DNA from: Virgibacillus sp. NKC19-16
GTDB taxonomy: Bacteria > Bacillota > Bacilli > Bacillales > Amphibacillaceae
Direction of reading: 5' to 3'
DNA length: 64,000 bases
Assembly: GCF_021560035.1 (NCBI RefSeq)
Contig: NZ_CP074373.1
Span: forward strand, 3,220,001-3,284,000
Below are positions 37,194 through 46,356 of the stretch, piece after piece. Position 1 is the first letter of the stretch. Every line of letters starts with the position of its first letter. A program made the position numbers and the translations under genes. A model generated the notes under the pieces. The model saw only the letters and a list, made by a program, of their open reading frames with translations, searched no databases and was not told where the DNA came from.

Positions 37194-37976
37194 TTATAAT
37201 GCTTTGATGATTTTATGTTCATTCTTACTATAGTGACGCAGCATTAAAATTCCAGCGATTGCAGAAATAATTAAAATGGTAAATAGCCCTGTAAAATCCG
37301 GACTGTTTTGGTACATAAGCACATCTCTATAAGCAGTTACGATAATGGCGATCGGGTTAATATCCACGACCCAGCTGTACTCTGGCGGCAGACGCCCACC
37401 TACCCAAATAATCGGTGACGCATAGAAAAATATCCGTGTTACATAGGTAAGCACGTTATCAATATCGCGAACAAACACCGTAATATAACCTAAAAATAGA
37501 CCCACTGCTAATAAGAATACTAATTGAACGAGTATGATCAATGGCAGATAAATAATTTGCCAGTCCGGCATAACGCCATATATTGCCAAAAATATGGCGA
37601 CCACGATTAAACCAAATGCAAAGTTAAACATCTGTGAAATCGTGAAAGAGAGCGGAAACAACGCTTTAGGCATGTACACCTGATTAATAATCGAACTATA
37701 TCGCAAAATCGATTTGGAAGATGAGCCGACTGTCGAACTAATCATGCGCCATGCGACGAGCCCGATAACAAGGAATAATGGATAATTCTCCACATCATCG
37801 CCTCTGCCTAATATAACAACAACTAAAAAATAGTATACAAGCACGTTTAAAAGCGGATCCAGCAGCCACCAGAAATAGCCCAAATAGCTGTTTCGGTGTT
37901 CTGCTTTTAATCCGGACTTCACGAGAAAATATAATAAGTCTTTTCGTTTAAGCATTTCCTGCAAATAAGTTTTCAT
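37194..37976 (-). CDS. TagG-like ABC-2 type permease for surface polymer export
   Basis: About 260 residues with six hydrophobic segments and the RKDLLYFLVKSGLKAEHRNSYLGYFWWLLDPL N-terminal amphipathic region of ABC-2 polysaccharide/teichoic acid exporters (TagG, Wzm), of which I quote only part; RDIDNVLTYVTRIFFYASPI is the conserved periplasmic-side helix pair. It forms the channel with the double ATPase encoded downstream. The frame begins at GTG 37991; ATG 37976 (MKTYLQEML) is the likely start, with GGCGGTG 12 bases away. About 150 bp of intergenic sequence upstream may hold the operon's promoter. Confidence 0.88.
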   Translation of the reverse strand: MKTYLQEMLKRKDLLYFLVKSGLKAEHRNSYLGYFWWLLDPLLNVLVYYFLVVVILGRGDDVENYPLFLVIGLVAWRMISSTVGSSSKSILRYSSIINQVYMPKALFPLSFTISQMFNFAFGLIVVAIFLAIYGVMPDWQIIYLPLIILVQLVFLLAVGLFLGYITVFVRDIDNVLTYVTRIFFYASPIIWVGGRLPPEYSWVVDINPIAIIVTAYRDVLMYQNSPDFTGLFTILIISAIAGILMLRHYSKNEHKIIKAL

Positions 37977-38125
37977 AGTTACAAATGACACCGCCTGTTT
38001 CTAAATAAGAGACTGTTTAATAAAAGATTTCGTTCATCTTTCTATTGATTATTATCTATTGACACTAGAGGTTTATGGTAATCCTTTATCAATATAATTA
38101 TATTTAATTAATAATAACCACGCTT

Positions 38126-38905
38126 CTATCGTTTTATTTTACGGAGAAATAAATTTCTTATATTAATTAATGCATAGTGAGAGAAGTACCAGATGCTTTT
38201 TAATAAGCTCTGTTTTTCCACATGCCGATACACATACCAGTTTTGTTTCGCTGCTTTAAGTTTATTGCTGGAAATGGAATTCTCCACCAGCCTGTATTTC
38301 GCCAGTACTTCCGGCAGTCCGTAGGCAGGGAATCCCTGCTTTGTAAGCGTCAACCAGAGTGCATAATCCTGCCGTGTTCGTATATTCACCATTTCCACCC
38401 TGCCGATTTTAGCCGTATCCAACATAACTGTCAAACAGCCGATGACACAGTGCTTCATTAGGGAGTCATAATCGACATATTGCGGTGCGGATGTAACAGA
38501 CTTCGTTAGCGTACCGTCTTCCTGAACAATCGCATACTTCGTAAATGAAAAGGCAATGTCTTTTTTCTGCATGAATCGCAGCTGCTTCTCGAGCTTTTCC
38601 GGTGTCCACAGATCATCACTGTCCAAAAAAGCGAAATATTGTCCCTTCGCTGCCTCCATCGCTGTATTACGCGCAACAGCTGATCCGCTGTTTTCTTCAA
38701 GCTCTATCAGTTTTATTCTATCGTCTTGTTGCTGGTAGTTTTTAATATATTCGACTGTTTTATCCGTGGAACGATCATCAACAAGGATCATTTCCCAATT
38801 GGTATAGGTTTGCCTCAGAGCAGATTCAATGGTTTGGCTTATGAATCTCTCTGCGTTATAAGCAGGGGTGATGATTGAAATTAACGGATTTTGTTTGTTC
38901 TCCAA
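38126..38905 (-). CDS. GT2-family glycosyltransferase
   Basis: 259 residues of a standard single-domain GT-A enzyme: ISIITPAYNAERFISQTIES, MILVDDRSTDKTVEYI and the metal-binding DSDDLW near residue 95, followed by the usual RTRQDYALWLTL block. It transfers a sugar to a growing glycan in the cytoplasm. Start TTG 38905, one base after the stop of the preceding gene, with only a weak GAG upstream; translational coupling is likely. The acceptor and donor cannot be inferred. Confidence 0.9.
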   Translation of the reverse strand: MENKQNPLISIITPAYNAERFISQTIESALRQTYTNWEMILVDDRSTDKTVEYIKNYQQQDDRIKLIELEENSGSAVARNTAMEAAKGQYFAFLDSDDLWTPEKLEKQLRFMQKKDIAFSFTKYAIVQEDGTLTKSVTSAPQYVDYDSLMKHCVIGCLTVMLDTAKIGRVEMVNIRTRQDYALWLTLTKQGFPAYGLPEVLAKYRLVENSISSNKLKAAKQNWYVYRHVEKQSLLKSIWYFSHYALINIRNLFLRKIKR

Positions 38906-38906
38906 T

Positions 38907-40055
38907 TTACTCAGCCCGATCCTTTTGCATGCTTGTATTTGTCAATTGCCCGTACCATGTAATCAGCTTGTTTTCTTCGGTACGCCAATTTAACTCTTCC
39001 ATAACAGCTTTTCTTCCATTTTCGCCCATACGTTTTGCCACGTCCTGATTATTTCTTAAGTAGAAAATCGCTTCTTTAATTTCGGATTCGTCATACGGAT
39101 CAACAGCGATCCCGCATTCATACGTCTCCATAAATTCTTTCCATACGGGAAAATTCGAACATATAATAGGAAGTCCTGCGTTCATATACTCGAAAAACTT
39201 CGTCAGTTCCTTTTTCATGTAATGCTCCGTTGGTGGGAATAAAGCAATACCTGCCAGCCAATTACGGCTGAGATATCTTGCTTCCATGTCTTCTTTTTCA
39301 ATAAAACGGTCGATTCCTTCTATTTCTAAATTATTCTGTTTATCACCGGAAACTGCATACATTTCATCCGCCAAGTCACTTGGACATTTTCCGACAAAAT
39401 GGACGGAAACCGATTCGTCGATGAGCGGAATTTTTGCATGAATAAGCGCACCCCTCACGTAAGATACATTACCAGTATACAGTAGCGCGTCTGCTAACGG
39501 GCCGTCATTACGACTGTGATTGATAAAATTTTCATTAATCGTCGGGTAGTTTAATATACATTTTCCCCTTGGATAGATGTCTTTATAATACTTCTCCGCG
39601 AGACAAAGCTCCATTTTCCTGGAAAAAAATTTCTCCATATACTTATACGTTGATGCTATCACTTTTTTAACGGGGGTACGCATATATTCTTTTTGCATGA
39701 TGCTTGTAACATAATCTTCATGGATGTCATAAATAACGACATTGTTTTTCTTCTTCAGGAGCCATGCGGCCGGCAATAGCTCCGGATCATGAAAATGGTA
39801 GACATCAGCATCTAGGTCCTTCGCCTTTTTATACGCCTCAATCGTCCCGAAAATCATGCGTTTTAATCTGCTTGTATATGTCTTGACAGGTACATGTTTG
39901 ATCGGCTTATCTTGTGCAGTTTCCGTGTCTGCTTGCGCGATCAGCGTTACGTCGTGCCCCGCATTGTGAAGGGATAAGCATTCTTTATGATAAATCCGCG
40001 GGTCATACGGGTGGTGTACGGTTGTCATATGTACAACACGCTTAGGAGCCGTCAT
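38907..40055 (-). CDS. GT4-like glycosyltransferase
   Basis: 382 residues with the GT-B fold. The N-terminal half shows MTTVHHPYDPRIYHKECLSL and DADVYHFHDPELLPAAWLL; the C-terminal half has LTKFFEYMNAGLPIICSNFP followed by GIAVDPYDESEIKEAI, the nucleotide-sugar binding region of GT4 enzymes. Related proteins act in capsule and teichuronic acid synthesis. AGGAG precedes ATG 40055. The gene is 18 bp past the next GT4 gene and adjoins the GT2 gene, forming a glycosyltransferase operon. Confidence 0.87.
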   Translation of the reverse strand: MTAPKRVVHMTTVHHPYDPRIYHKECLSLHNAGHDVTLIAQADTETAQDKPIKHVPVKTYTSRLKRMIFGTIEAYKKAKDLDADVYHFHDPELLPAAWLLKKKNNVVIYDIHEDYVTSIMQKEYMRTPVKKVIASTYKYMEKFFSRKMELCLAEKYYKDIYPRGKCILNYPTINENFINHSRNDGPLADALLYTGNVSYVRGALIHAKIPLIDESVSVHFVGKCPSDLADEMYAVSGDKQNNLEIEGIDRFIEKEDMEARYLSRNWLAGIALFPPTEHYMKKELTKFFEYMNAGLPIICSNFPVWKEFMETYECGIAVDPYDESEIKEAIFYLRNNQDVAKRMGENGRKAVMEELNWRTEENKLITWYGQLTNTSMQKDRAE

Positions 40056-40073
40056 ACTCCATCATCTCCTGCT

Positions 40074-41201
40074 TCATTTTTCGATTTGATCAATCGTTTG
40101 ATTGAATGTTTCTTCGTATTGTTTCACGATTTTTTTCGCGTTAAATTCGTTTGCACGGGTGAGGCCTTTGTCAATGATTTGGGCTGTTTGTTCTTTATTT
40201 AAGGTAAGGATCTCATATATTTTGTCAGCCATTTCTTCTGCGTTTCCAACTTCACACATCCGGCCGAATTCTCCGTAATTTAGTACTTCGCGGGCTCCTG
40301 GCTTGGCATTCGTTGAAACGACAGGGGTCCCTGTGGCTAGCGCTTCAGCTAACACGTGACCAAACCCTTCACGCTTTGATGATAGTACAAACACATCCGC
40401 CTGCTTAAAATAAATATACGGATTTTGCTGAAAGCCTATGAAATGAACCTTGTCCTGAACGTGATGTTCATGCGCGGTTCTCTTTAAATCTTCTTCTAAT
40501 TCGCCCTCGCCCAGGATTACTAATTTAGCATGGATGCGCTCATTTACTTTTGCAAAAGCACGGAGTAACGTTTCGTGGTCTTTGTCTTTTACGAGCCTTC
40601 CAGCTGTGATTATAATTTTTTCGTTTGCGTTGAAAATGGCTTGATGCGCTCCGGCTACTTGTCCGTGTTTTATATTGTTTTCGATACTGTCTAAATCGAC
40701 TGGATTATAGATAACCTTGATTTTTTCTGACTTCACTTTATACTGCTTAATGATATTTTCTTTCACACCTTCAGATAAGGCAATGACTTTGCTGGATAGT
40801 TTATATAGCATTCCATAGGCTAGCAATTTTATATTTTCTTTAGGGCTGCCACCTAAAAAGGCCGCCTCCCGCACAATATTTTTTGCACCTGTAAAAGCAA
40901 ATAAATTTGCCAAGATGGCGATCGTATTATAATTCGGAATCGTGCTAAATACGATGTCTGCTTTTTCTTCTCTTATCACCTTCGCTAAAGGAAAAATAGC
41001 TGATCGCAGGCGTTTTGTTTCCAATTTAATAAACGTCACATCTGATTTTATATATTCTTCATACGAGCCATTATAGTTTAATGTCACCAAAATGGGTGTG
41101 AATTTCGTTCTGTCTAAGTTGTTAATAATATTAAGCAGGGTCCTTGCTGCACCGCCAGCACCCATCTGATATATGAAAAATAGCACGCTTTTCTTTTCCA
41201 T
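40074..41201 (-). CDS. GT4-family glycosyltransferase
   Basis: 375 residues, retaining GT-B type. N-terminal MGAGGAARTLLNIINNLDR is the glycine-rich acceptor-side loop; IIITAGRLVKDKDHETLLRAF starts the donor domain; the EX7E motif is EGFGHVLAE, followed by ATGTPVVSTNAKPGAREVL. It is first in the glycosyltransferase operon and has its own promoter (-10 at 41250). ATG 41201 has AGGGGAAGG upstream. TuaC-like or other wall-glycan transferases are the nearest functional analogues; the linkage is unknown. Confidence 0.9.
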   Translation of the reverse strand: MEKKSVLFFIYQMGAGGAARTLLNIINNLDRTKFTPILVTLNYNGSYEEYIKSDVTFIKLETKRLRSAIFPLAKVIREEKADIVFSTIPNYNTIAILANLFAFTGAKNIVREAAFLGGSPKENIKLLAYGMLYKLSSKVIALSEGVKENIIKQYKVKSEKIKVIYNPVDLDSIENNIKHGQVAGAHQAIFNANEKIIITAGRLVKDKDHETLLRAFAKVNERIHAKLVILGEGELEEDLKRTAHEHHVQDKVHFIGFQQNPYIYFKQADVFVLSSKREGFGHVLAEALATGTPVVSTNAKPGAREVLNYGEFGRMCEVGNAEEMADKIYEILTLNKEQTAQIIDKGLTRANEFNAKKIVKQYEETFNQTIDQIEK

Positions 41202-41249
41202 CGTATGCAGCCTTCCCCTATCTAACTTTAGCGATTAATACTAAGGGGC

Positions 41250-41255
41250 ATTATA
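41250..41255 (-). promoter_or_regulatory. Extended -10 promoter of the glycosyltransferase operon
   Basis: On the minus strand TGGTATAAT is an extended -10 element about 50 bases before ATG 41201. No clear -35 is found 17 bp upstream, as often tolerated with an extended -10. Confidence 0.6.
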
Positions 41256-41385
41256 CCATAGCAGACTGAATAAATAAATTGTCGAAATGGTTACAAAAGT
41301 GGGGCGCATGTGGATAGGGTATGAGCAATATTAGGAATATCATAAATTATTCAGCTCAAATGGAGAAAGTTGTCACACGAGTTTG

Positions 41386-41625
41386 GGGCTCGCTCGACTA
41401 GAAAGTATTGACGCTCGTGCTGCAGGTTCTGGCGCGCGCTCGTGCAGGGATGAGGCTTACTCGAGCGACTGCTCCTCCAAATCGAGCGACTAACTCGGGC
41501 GAGAATATGAAATTGGGTGGCTGGCGCTCGAGTTCGGATAGGGCTCGCTCGACTAGGAAGTATTGGCGCTCGTGCTGCAGGTTCTGGGGCTCGACTTGCA
41601 ACCTATGGCGCTCGACCGCCATACA
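41386..41625. repeat. GC-rich array of degenerate GCTCG repeats between the operons
   Basis: In the 466-bp gap between the glycosyltransferase operon and the UDP-glucose dehydrogenase gene, about 240 bp consists of roughly 21-23-bp units that start GG(C/G)(G/T)CTCG. A 47-bp stretch occurs twice, at 41386-41432 and 41541-41587, with two mismatches (contains GGGCTCGCTCGACTAG and CGCTCGTGCTGCAGGTTCTG). The segment is much richer in G+C than its AT-rich surroundings. Units are too irregular for CRISPR and no credible gene lies within. Confidence 0.8.
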
Positions 41626-41667
41626 ACCACTCTTTACTACAAAAAAGTCGGTAACAAGGCCAACTTT

Positions 41668-42975
41668 CTAATTATAGACCGTCGGCCGCCCAATCGAATG
41701 ATACTCCACGCCACTTCCCGCCGCGTCTTCTAATTCAAAACAGTTCCTGCCGTCAAAAATCACCGCATTTGTCATGTGTTTTTTATAATCCTCTAACGGG
41801 AATGCTTTAATTTCCTTCCATTCTGTGAGAATAATTGCGATGTCTGCATCTTCAATTGCTTCCTCTACACTGGATGCGTAGTTTATTTGCTCGGGTAAAA
41901 TCCTTTTCGCATTGTCTGTTGCGACAGGGTCATAGGCATTTACAATAGCACCTTCAGCCAGAAGCTTGTCTGTAACTAGAATAGACGGGGCTTCGCGCAT
42001 GTCATCGGTGTTTGGCTTGAATGCCAATCCTAATACTGCGACTTTTTTCCCTTTTATCGTTTCAAAGCGTTCAAGGAGTTTATCAACTAAAACGCCTCGT
42101 TGTCGGTCATTCGAATCCACGACATTTTCCAGTATCGGCATGTCGTACGCTGCATCTTTTCCGATAGAGATGATAGCCCGGGTGTCTTTCGGGAAACAGG
42201 AGCCGCCATAGCCGATGCCTGCATTCAAGAAGGCGTTACCTATCCGTTCGTCCATTCCCATGCCTTTGGCAACATGATCAATATTGGCTCCAATCTTCTC
42301 TGATAGGTTTGCCATTTCATTGATAAAACTGATTTTCGTCGCTAAAAAAGCGTTCGATGCATATTTGATCATTTCTGCACTTCTAAGATCTGTTTTTACA
42401 ATTGGAAGATGGAAATCCGCGTTTACTTTTTCCAAAGCTTGCAAAGCATCCGTGTCATCTGAACCGATAACGATTCGATCTGCGTTAAATGTATCGTACA
42501 CTGCTGAACCCTGGCGCAGGAATTCAGGGTTTGAGGCGATTTTTACGGTGACGTTTTCCACCAAATCCGATTCGATTTTATGTTTTATATATTCATTTGT
42601 GCCAACAGGTACGGTGCTTTTTGTAACGATAACAACATCACCCACTAAATTCGCGGCAATGGATTCACAAGCTGCGTTAATATACGTTAAATCTGCCGAG
42701 CCGTCTTCCCCTTGTGGTGTTCCTACAGCAATATAAACCATGCTTTTTCCCGTCAGGCCCTCTTGATAATCTGTGGTAAACGTGAGATTACCATTTTCGA
42801 TATTTTTTTGTAGAAGCTCTGTTAGTCCTTTTTCATAAATAGGGCTGATCCCCTGTTTTAATGTAGAGACTTTTTCTTCATCGATGTCTATACATGTAAC
42901 CTTATTACCAAGGTCGGCCAGGCAAACGCCTGTTACCAATCCTACATATCCGGTTCCAATCACTGCTATTTCCAT
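41668..42975 (-). CDS. ugd: UDP-glucose 6-dehydrogenase
   Basis: 435 residues with the full Ugd/TuaD layout: N-terminal Rossmann motif AVIGTGYVGLVTGVCLAD, central helix with ISFINEMANLSEKIGA, catalytic cysteine in GYGGSCFPKDTRA, and C-terminal domain VAVLGLAFKPNTDDMREAPS. It oxidises UDP-glucose to UDP-glucuronate with NAD+, giving the uronic acid donor for an anionic wall glycan (teichuronic acid or teichuronopeptide). GGGGGCGGG precedes ATG 42975. It is 12 bp after gtaB and so co-transcribed; the pair makes glucose-1-phosphate into UDP-glucuronate. Confidence 0.95.
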   Translation of the reverse strand: MEIAVIGTGYVGLVTGVCLADLGNKVTCIDIDEEKVSTLKQGISPIYEKGLTELLQKNIENGNLTFTTDYQEGLTGKSMVYIAVGTPQGEDGSADLTYINAACESIAANLVGDVVIVTKSTVPVGTNEYIKHKIESDLVENVTVKIASNPEFLRQGSAVYDTFNADRIVIGSDDTDALQALEKVNADFHLPIVKTDLRSAEMIKYASNAFLATKISFINEMANLSEKIGANIDHVAKGMGMDERIGNAFLNAGIGYGGSCFPKDTRAIISIGKDAAYDMPILENVVDSNDRQRGVLVDKLLERFETIKGKKVAVLGLAFKPNTDDMREAPSILVTDKLLAEGAIVNAYDPVATDNAKRILPEQINYASSVEEAIEDADIAIILTEWKEIKAFPLEDYKKHMTNAVIFDGRNCFELEDAAGSGVEYHSIGRPTVYN

Positions 42976-42987
42976 GGGTCCCGCCCC

Positions 42988-43872
42988 CTACTTCTCTAAG
43001 TTTGCTAATGTCTTTTTCATGTAAGCCTTTATGTCATCATGCAGGTCCCCGCGGTTTAGGGCAAAATCAATCGTGGCCTGAACAAATCCTAATTTGCCGC
43101 CAATATCATAGCGCTGGCCGGTAAAGTTATATGCCAGTACCTGTTCTTGCTTATTGAGTTTTTCAATCGCGTCGGTTAATTGAATTTCGCCGCCTTTTCC
43201 AGGTTCCTGATTTTCCAGAATATCAAAAATTTCAGGTGAGAGCACATACCTGCCCATGATGGCTAAGTTTGATGGCGCATCTTCTTGTTTCGGCTTTTCT
43301 ACTAACGAATCAATTGCTCGAATGGAAGGTCCATAATTTTGCCCTTCCAATGGTTTAATAATGCCATATTTCGACACATCCTCCATCGGCACATCATGCA
43401 CGCCTACAATAGATGATTGATGTTCATTGTATGCTTCAATTAACTGGTTCAAACATGGCTCTTCCGCTTCTACAATATCATCTCCGAGGAGCACAGCAAA
43501 AGGCTCGCTCCCAACAAAACTATGCGCACATGCAATCGCGTGGCCCAGTCCTTTGGGTTCTTTCTGCCTGATGTAGTGAATGTTTGCTAAATCAGAAATG
43601 GACTGCACCATCTCAAGCTGCTCTGTTTTTCCTTTTTGGGAAAGTTTTTCCTCAAGTTCATACGATACATCGAAATGGTCCTCGATTGCTCGTTTGCCTC
43701 TTCCCGATATGATAATGATGTCTTCTATCCCTGATTCAACAGCTTCTTCGACAATATATTGGATTGTTGGTTTATCTACAATTGGGAGCATTTCCTTTGG
43801 CTGTGCTTTTGTAGCAGGCAAAAAGCGTGTGCCTAATCCAGCCGCCGGAATAATTGCTTTTCTTACCTTCAT
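42988..43872 (-). CDS. gtaB: UTP-glucose-1-phosphate uridylyltransferase
   Basis: About 294 residues of the GalU/GtaB family: [27 protein letters not shown] is the nucleotide-binding start (quoted in part), [18 protein letters not shown] follows, and the active site continues with [10 protein letters not shown] and [13 protein letters not shown]. It makes UDP-glucose from glucose-1-phosphate and UTP in the cytoplasm. The frame goes back to 43902, but AAGGAGA eight bases before ATG 43872 marks the start. First gene of the gtaB-ugd pair, divergent from the dehydrogenase at 44044. Confidence 0.95.
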   Translation of the reverse strand: MKVRKAIIPAAGLGTRFLPATKAQPKEMLPIVDKPTIQYIVEEAVESGIEDIIIISGRGKRAIEDHFDVSYELEEKLSQKGKTEQLEMVQSISDLANIHYIRQKEPKGLGHAIACAHSFVGSEPFAVLLGDDIVEAEEPCLNQLIEAYNEHQSSIVGVHDVPMEDVSKYGIIKPLEGQNYGPSIRAIDSLVEKPKQEDAPSNLAIMGRYVLSPEIFDILENQEPGKGGEIQLTDAIEKLNKQEQVLAYNFTGQRYDIGGKLGFVQATIDFALNRGDLHDDIKAYMKKTLANLEK

Positions 43873-43983
43873 CGTTGCTATCTCCTTCTTAACGCTCGAC
43901 ATTTTCTAAACTTACTTGCAAGTTTATCATATCGCTTATCTCTATCCAATTTTTATTGATGTGCAAAACAGACGCAAAAATTG

Positions 43984-43989
43984 TATAAT
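43984..43989 (+). promoter_or_regulatory. -10 box of the nucleotide-sugar dehydrogenase gene
   Basis: A consensus TATAAT 55 bases before ATG 44044 in the divergent intergenic region. A matching -35 at 17 bp is not evident, so strength and exact promoter are uncertain. Confidence 0.45.
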
Positions 43990-44043
43990 GGATGTTAGTG
44001 TACATGACTAATATCTTGATAAAAGGAAGAAGGCATCGATACC

Positions 44044-45357
44044 ATGAGTTTGTTTGAAAAATTACAATCAAAAGAAGAAAAAATAGCTGTCATCGGTTTG
44101 GGATATGTCGGTCTACCATTGGCGATCGAATTTGCCAAAAAATATAATGTGGTCGGATATGATGTGAATAAGGAAAAATTGGATAAATATATGAGCGGTG
44201 TGGATGTAACCGATGAAGTCGGGGACGCGATGGTACGTGATACAACCATGGAATTTTCAAGTGATGAAAATGACTTACAAGCGAGTAAATTCCATGTGGT
44301 GGCGGTTCCTACACCTATTAACACGGATAAAACGCCGAATTTGAATCCGGTAATTGGCGCAAGTGAAACGGTTGGACGAAATTTAACCAAGGGCTCTATC
44401 GTTGTTTATGAGTCAACGGTTTACCCGGGAACTACCGAGGAAATCTGCATTCCCATCCTTGAAAGGGAGTCCGGCTTGACATTCGGCGAGGATTTTAAAG
44501 TTGGCTATTCCCCGGAACGAATTAATCCAGGTGATAAAGTCAACACCTTAACCCGTATCATGAAAATTGTTTCCGGATCAGACGCGGAGTCACTTGAAGA
44601 AATCGCAGCAGTGTATGGTTCGATTATCGAAGCTGGGGTCCATAAAGCGGAGTCCATCAAGGTAGCAGAAGCGGCGAAAGTCATCGAGAATTCACAACGC
44701 GATATTAATATCGCGTTTATGAACGAGCTTTCCATGGTATTCAATAAAATGGATATTAGTACCAATGCCGTCTTGGAAGCGGCTGGAACGAAATGGAACT
44801 TCCTAAAATTCACCCCTGGCCTGGTAGGCGGACATTGCATCGGTGTGGATCCATATTACTTTACGTATAAAGCAGAGCAGCTGGGATATCACTCCCAAAT
44901 CATTCTCTCAGGACGAAAAATTAATGATGATATGGGGAAATATATTGCCAGTAATGTCATCAAAAAAATGATTAAGGCAAAACAGGAAATTGACGGGGCA
45001 AAAGTTGCGATTATGGGGCTGACGTTTAAAGAAAATGTTCCTGATGTGCGCAATACGAAGGTTATCGATATCATCGACGAATTACAGGAATATGGCGTAG
45101 ACGTTGTGGTACATGATCCGGTCCCTGATGCAAACGCGGTTTATGATGAATTTAATATTCGTCTGGCTAATCAGGAGGAATTAAGCGAACTGGATTGTGT
45201 CGTATTGGCAGTTCCTCACAAAGAATATAAGGATACGTTCGATTTAGATGTGCTGGATGGCATGTATAAGAATGACCGAAAAGTATTAGTTGATGTGAAG
45301 AGTGTTTTAGATAGAAAGACATGTGAATCGAGAGGTTATCATTATTGGAGTTTGTAG
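44044..45357 (+). CDS. Nucleotide-sugar (UDP-HexNAc type) 6-dehydrogenase
   Basis: 437 residues of the WecC/TviB/WbpA branch of nucleotide-sugar dehydrogenases: N-terminal IAVIGLGYVGLPLAIEFAK, YESTVYPGTTEEICIPILE, YSPERINPGD, catalytic cysteine in LVGGHCIGVDPYYFTYKAE, C-terminal VAIMGLTFKENVPDVRNTK. The VGGHCIGVDPYY form points to UDP-N-acetylglucosamine or UDP-N-acetylmannosamine rather than UDP-glucose. It would give a second uronic acid, an aminouronate, to the polymer. AAGGAAGAAGG lies about 11 bases before the ATG. It is monocistronic, and a hairpin follows. Confidence 0.9.
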   Translation: MSLFEKLQSKEEKIAVIGLGYVGLPLAIEFAKKYNVVGYDVNKEKLDKYMSGVDVTDEVGDAMVRDTTMEFSSDENDLQASKFHVVAVPTPINTDKTPNLNPVIGASETVGRNLTKGSIVVYESTVYPGTTEEICIPILERESGLTFGEDFKVGYSPERINPGDKVNTLTRIMKIVSGSDAESLEEIAAVYGSIIEAGVHKAESIKVAEAAKVIENSQRDINIAFMNELSMVFNKMDISTNAVLEAAGTKWNFLKFTPGLVGGHCIGVDPYYFTYKAEQLGYHSQIILSGRKINDDMGKYIASNVIKKMIKAKQEIDGAKVAIMGLTFKENVPDVRNTKVIDIIDELQEYGVDVVVHDPVPDANAVYDEFNIRLANQEELSELDCVVLAVPHKEYKDTFDLDVLDGMYKNDRKVLVDVKSVLDRKTCESRGYHYWSL

Positions 45358-45435
45358 AACGCTTGAAACTTTGTCTAAAGAGTAGTTGTTCATTTCCTAA
45401 AAAACAGCATCCCTGAATGCCACATATTGGCATAA

Positions 45436-45474
45436 TTAATGGGACCCTTCCGCAAAAAGGAAAGGTCCCATTAA
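45436..45474. terminator. Bidirectional terminator between the dehydrogenase and phn genes
   Basis: TTAATGGGACC (45436-45446) pairs with GGTCCCATTAA (45464-45474), with additional CTTCC/GGAA pairing inside. It lies between the convergent ends of the dehydrogenase and phnE genes. Confidence 0.75.
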
Positions 45475-45498
45475 AACGATTATTTCCCATTTTCATTC

Positions 45499-46356
45499 TT
45501 ACTTTCCTGCAGTTGCCGGAAAGTAACGATTTTTCATTTTGGTAGAAAGTATTTCTAATAAAATGGCGATTAGCAAGATGGCATAGGTAATGAATCCGAC
45601 TTCACTAAGATCAAAGTAGAATCCGGATGCCATGGAAAGCTCAAAGCCGATACCGCCTGCCCCTGCTGCGGCGCCCATTGCGACAGCTACACCGAAGTTA
45701 ATTTCAAACCTTAAAAATGTCCAGGACATTAAATAGGTAAAGGTGGATGGAAGTACAGCATGTGTGACAATATGCCACCAACTGGAGCCAGTCGCCCGCA
45801 ATGCTTCAATAATACCAGGATCTACTTCCTCAAAGGACTCTGAAAATGCTTTAACCAGATAGGCAATCGAATGAAATAGCATACCAAGGATTGCAGCCTC
45901 GCTTCCCAGACCAGCAGCTATCGCAAAGATGAGCACCCATAATACCGTTGGCACAGCCCGGATAAAAGCAACTACAATCCGTACTGTTTTAGAGAGCCAG
46001 TCCTTTGATAAATTGGTTGCTGCCATCAAGGCCAAAAACAGTGCAATTACTCCGCCAAGGACTGTCGATAAAACTGCCAATCCGAGTGTGATTCCAATTT
46101 GATGAATAGCTTCTCCTAATCCAAAATGGCTTAATCCGGGCTGCAGAAACATCACCTTTAGATTATAAAACGTTTCTGAAATCGCACTGGAAAGCTCCAA
46201 TCCGGTATAATCAAAAAACAAAAAAGCCATTACTGTTAGCACAACAAAAAGAATAAGTGTTACCCGCATCACCCGATCGGATTTGTTTCCTGCTTTCAGA
46301 TTAATTCTGCCATCTCTTCTTCGTTTAATGTACGGTCTTGTATGAATTACTTCCAT
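45499..46356 (-). CDS. phnE: Phosphonate ABC transporter permease PhnE (second copy)
   Basis: 285 residues with about six transmembrane helices and the binding-protein-dependent permease EAA loop EALRATGSSWWHIVTHAVLP. It shares the phosphonate PhnE pattern (FETNFGVAV-like helix; GIGFELS). With phnD and phnC it forms a phosphonate importer; the two PhnE permeases likely form a heterodimer. ATG 46356 overlaps the stop of the first phnE (TAATG), so it is translationally coupled. The N-terminal 30 residues are basic and cytoplasmic. Confidence 0.9.
   Translation of the reverse strand: MEVIHTRPYIKRRRDGRINLKAGNKSDRVMRVTLILFVVLTVMAFLFFDYTGLELSSAISETFYNLKVMFLQPGLSHFGLGEAIHQIGITLGLAVLSTVLGGVIALFLALMAATNLSKDWLSKTVRIVVAFIRAVPTVLWVLIFAIAAGLGSEAAILGMLFHSIAYLVKAFSESFEEVDPGIIEALRATGSSWWHIVTHAVLPSTFTYLMSWTFLRFEINFGVAVAMGAAAGAGGIGFELSMASGFYFDLSEVGFITYAILLIAILLEILSTKMKNRYFPATAGK

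Noticed and set aside
41386-41625. Possible CRISPR array
   Set aside because: Units are degenerate, vary in length and lack unique spacers of constant size; no cas genes are nearby.
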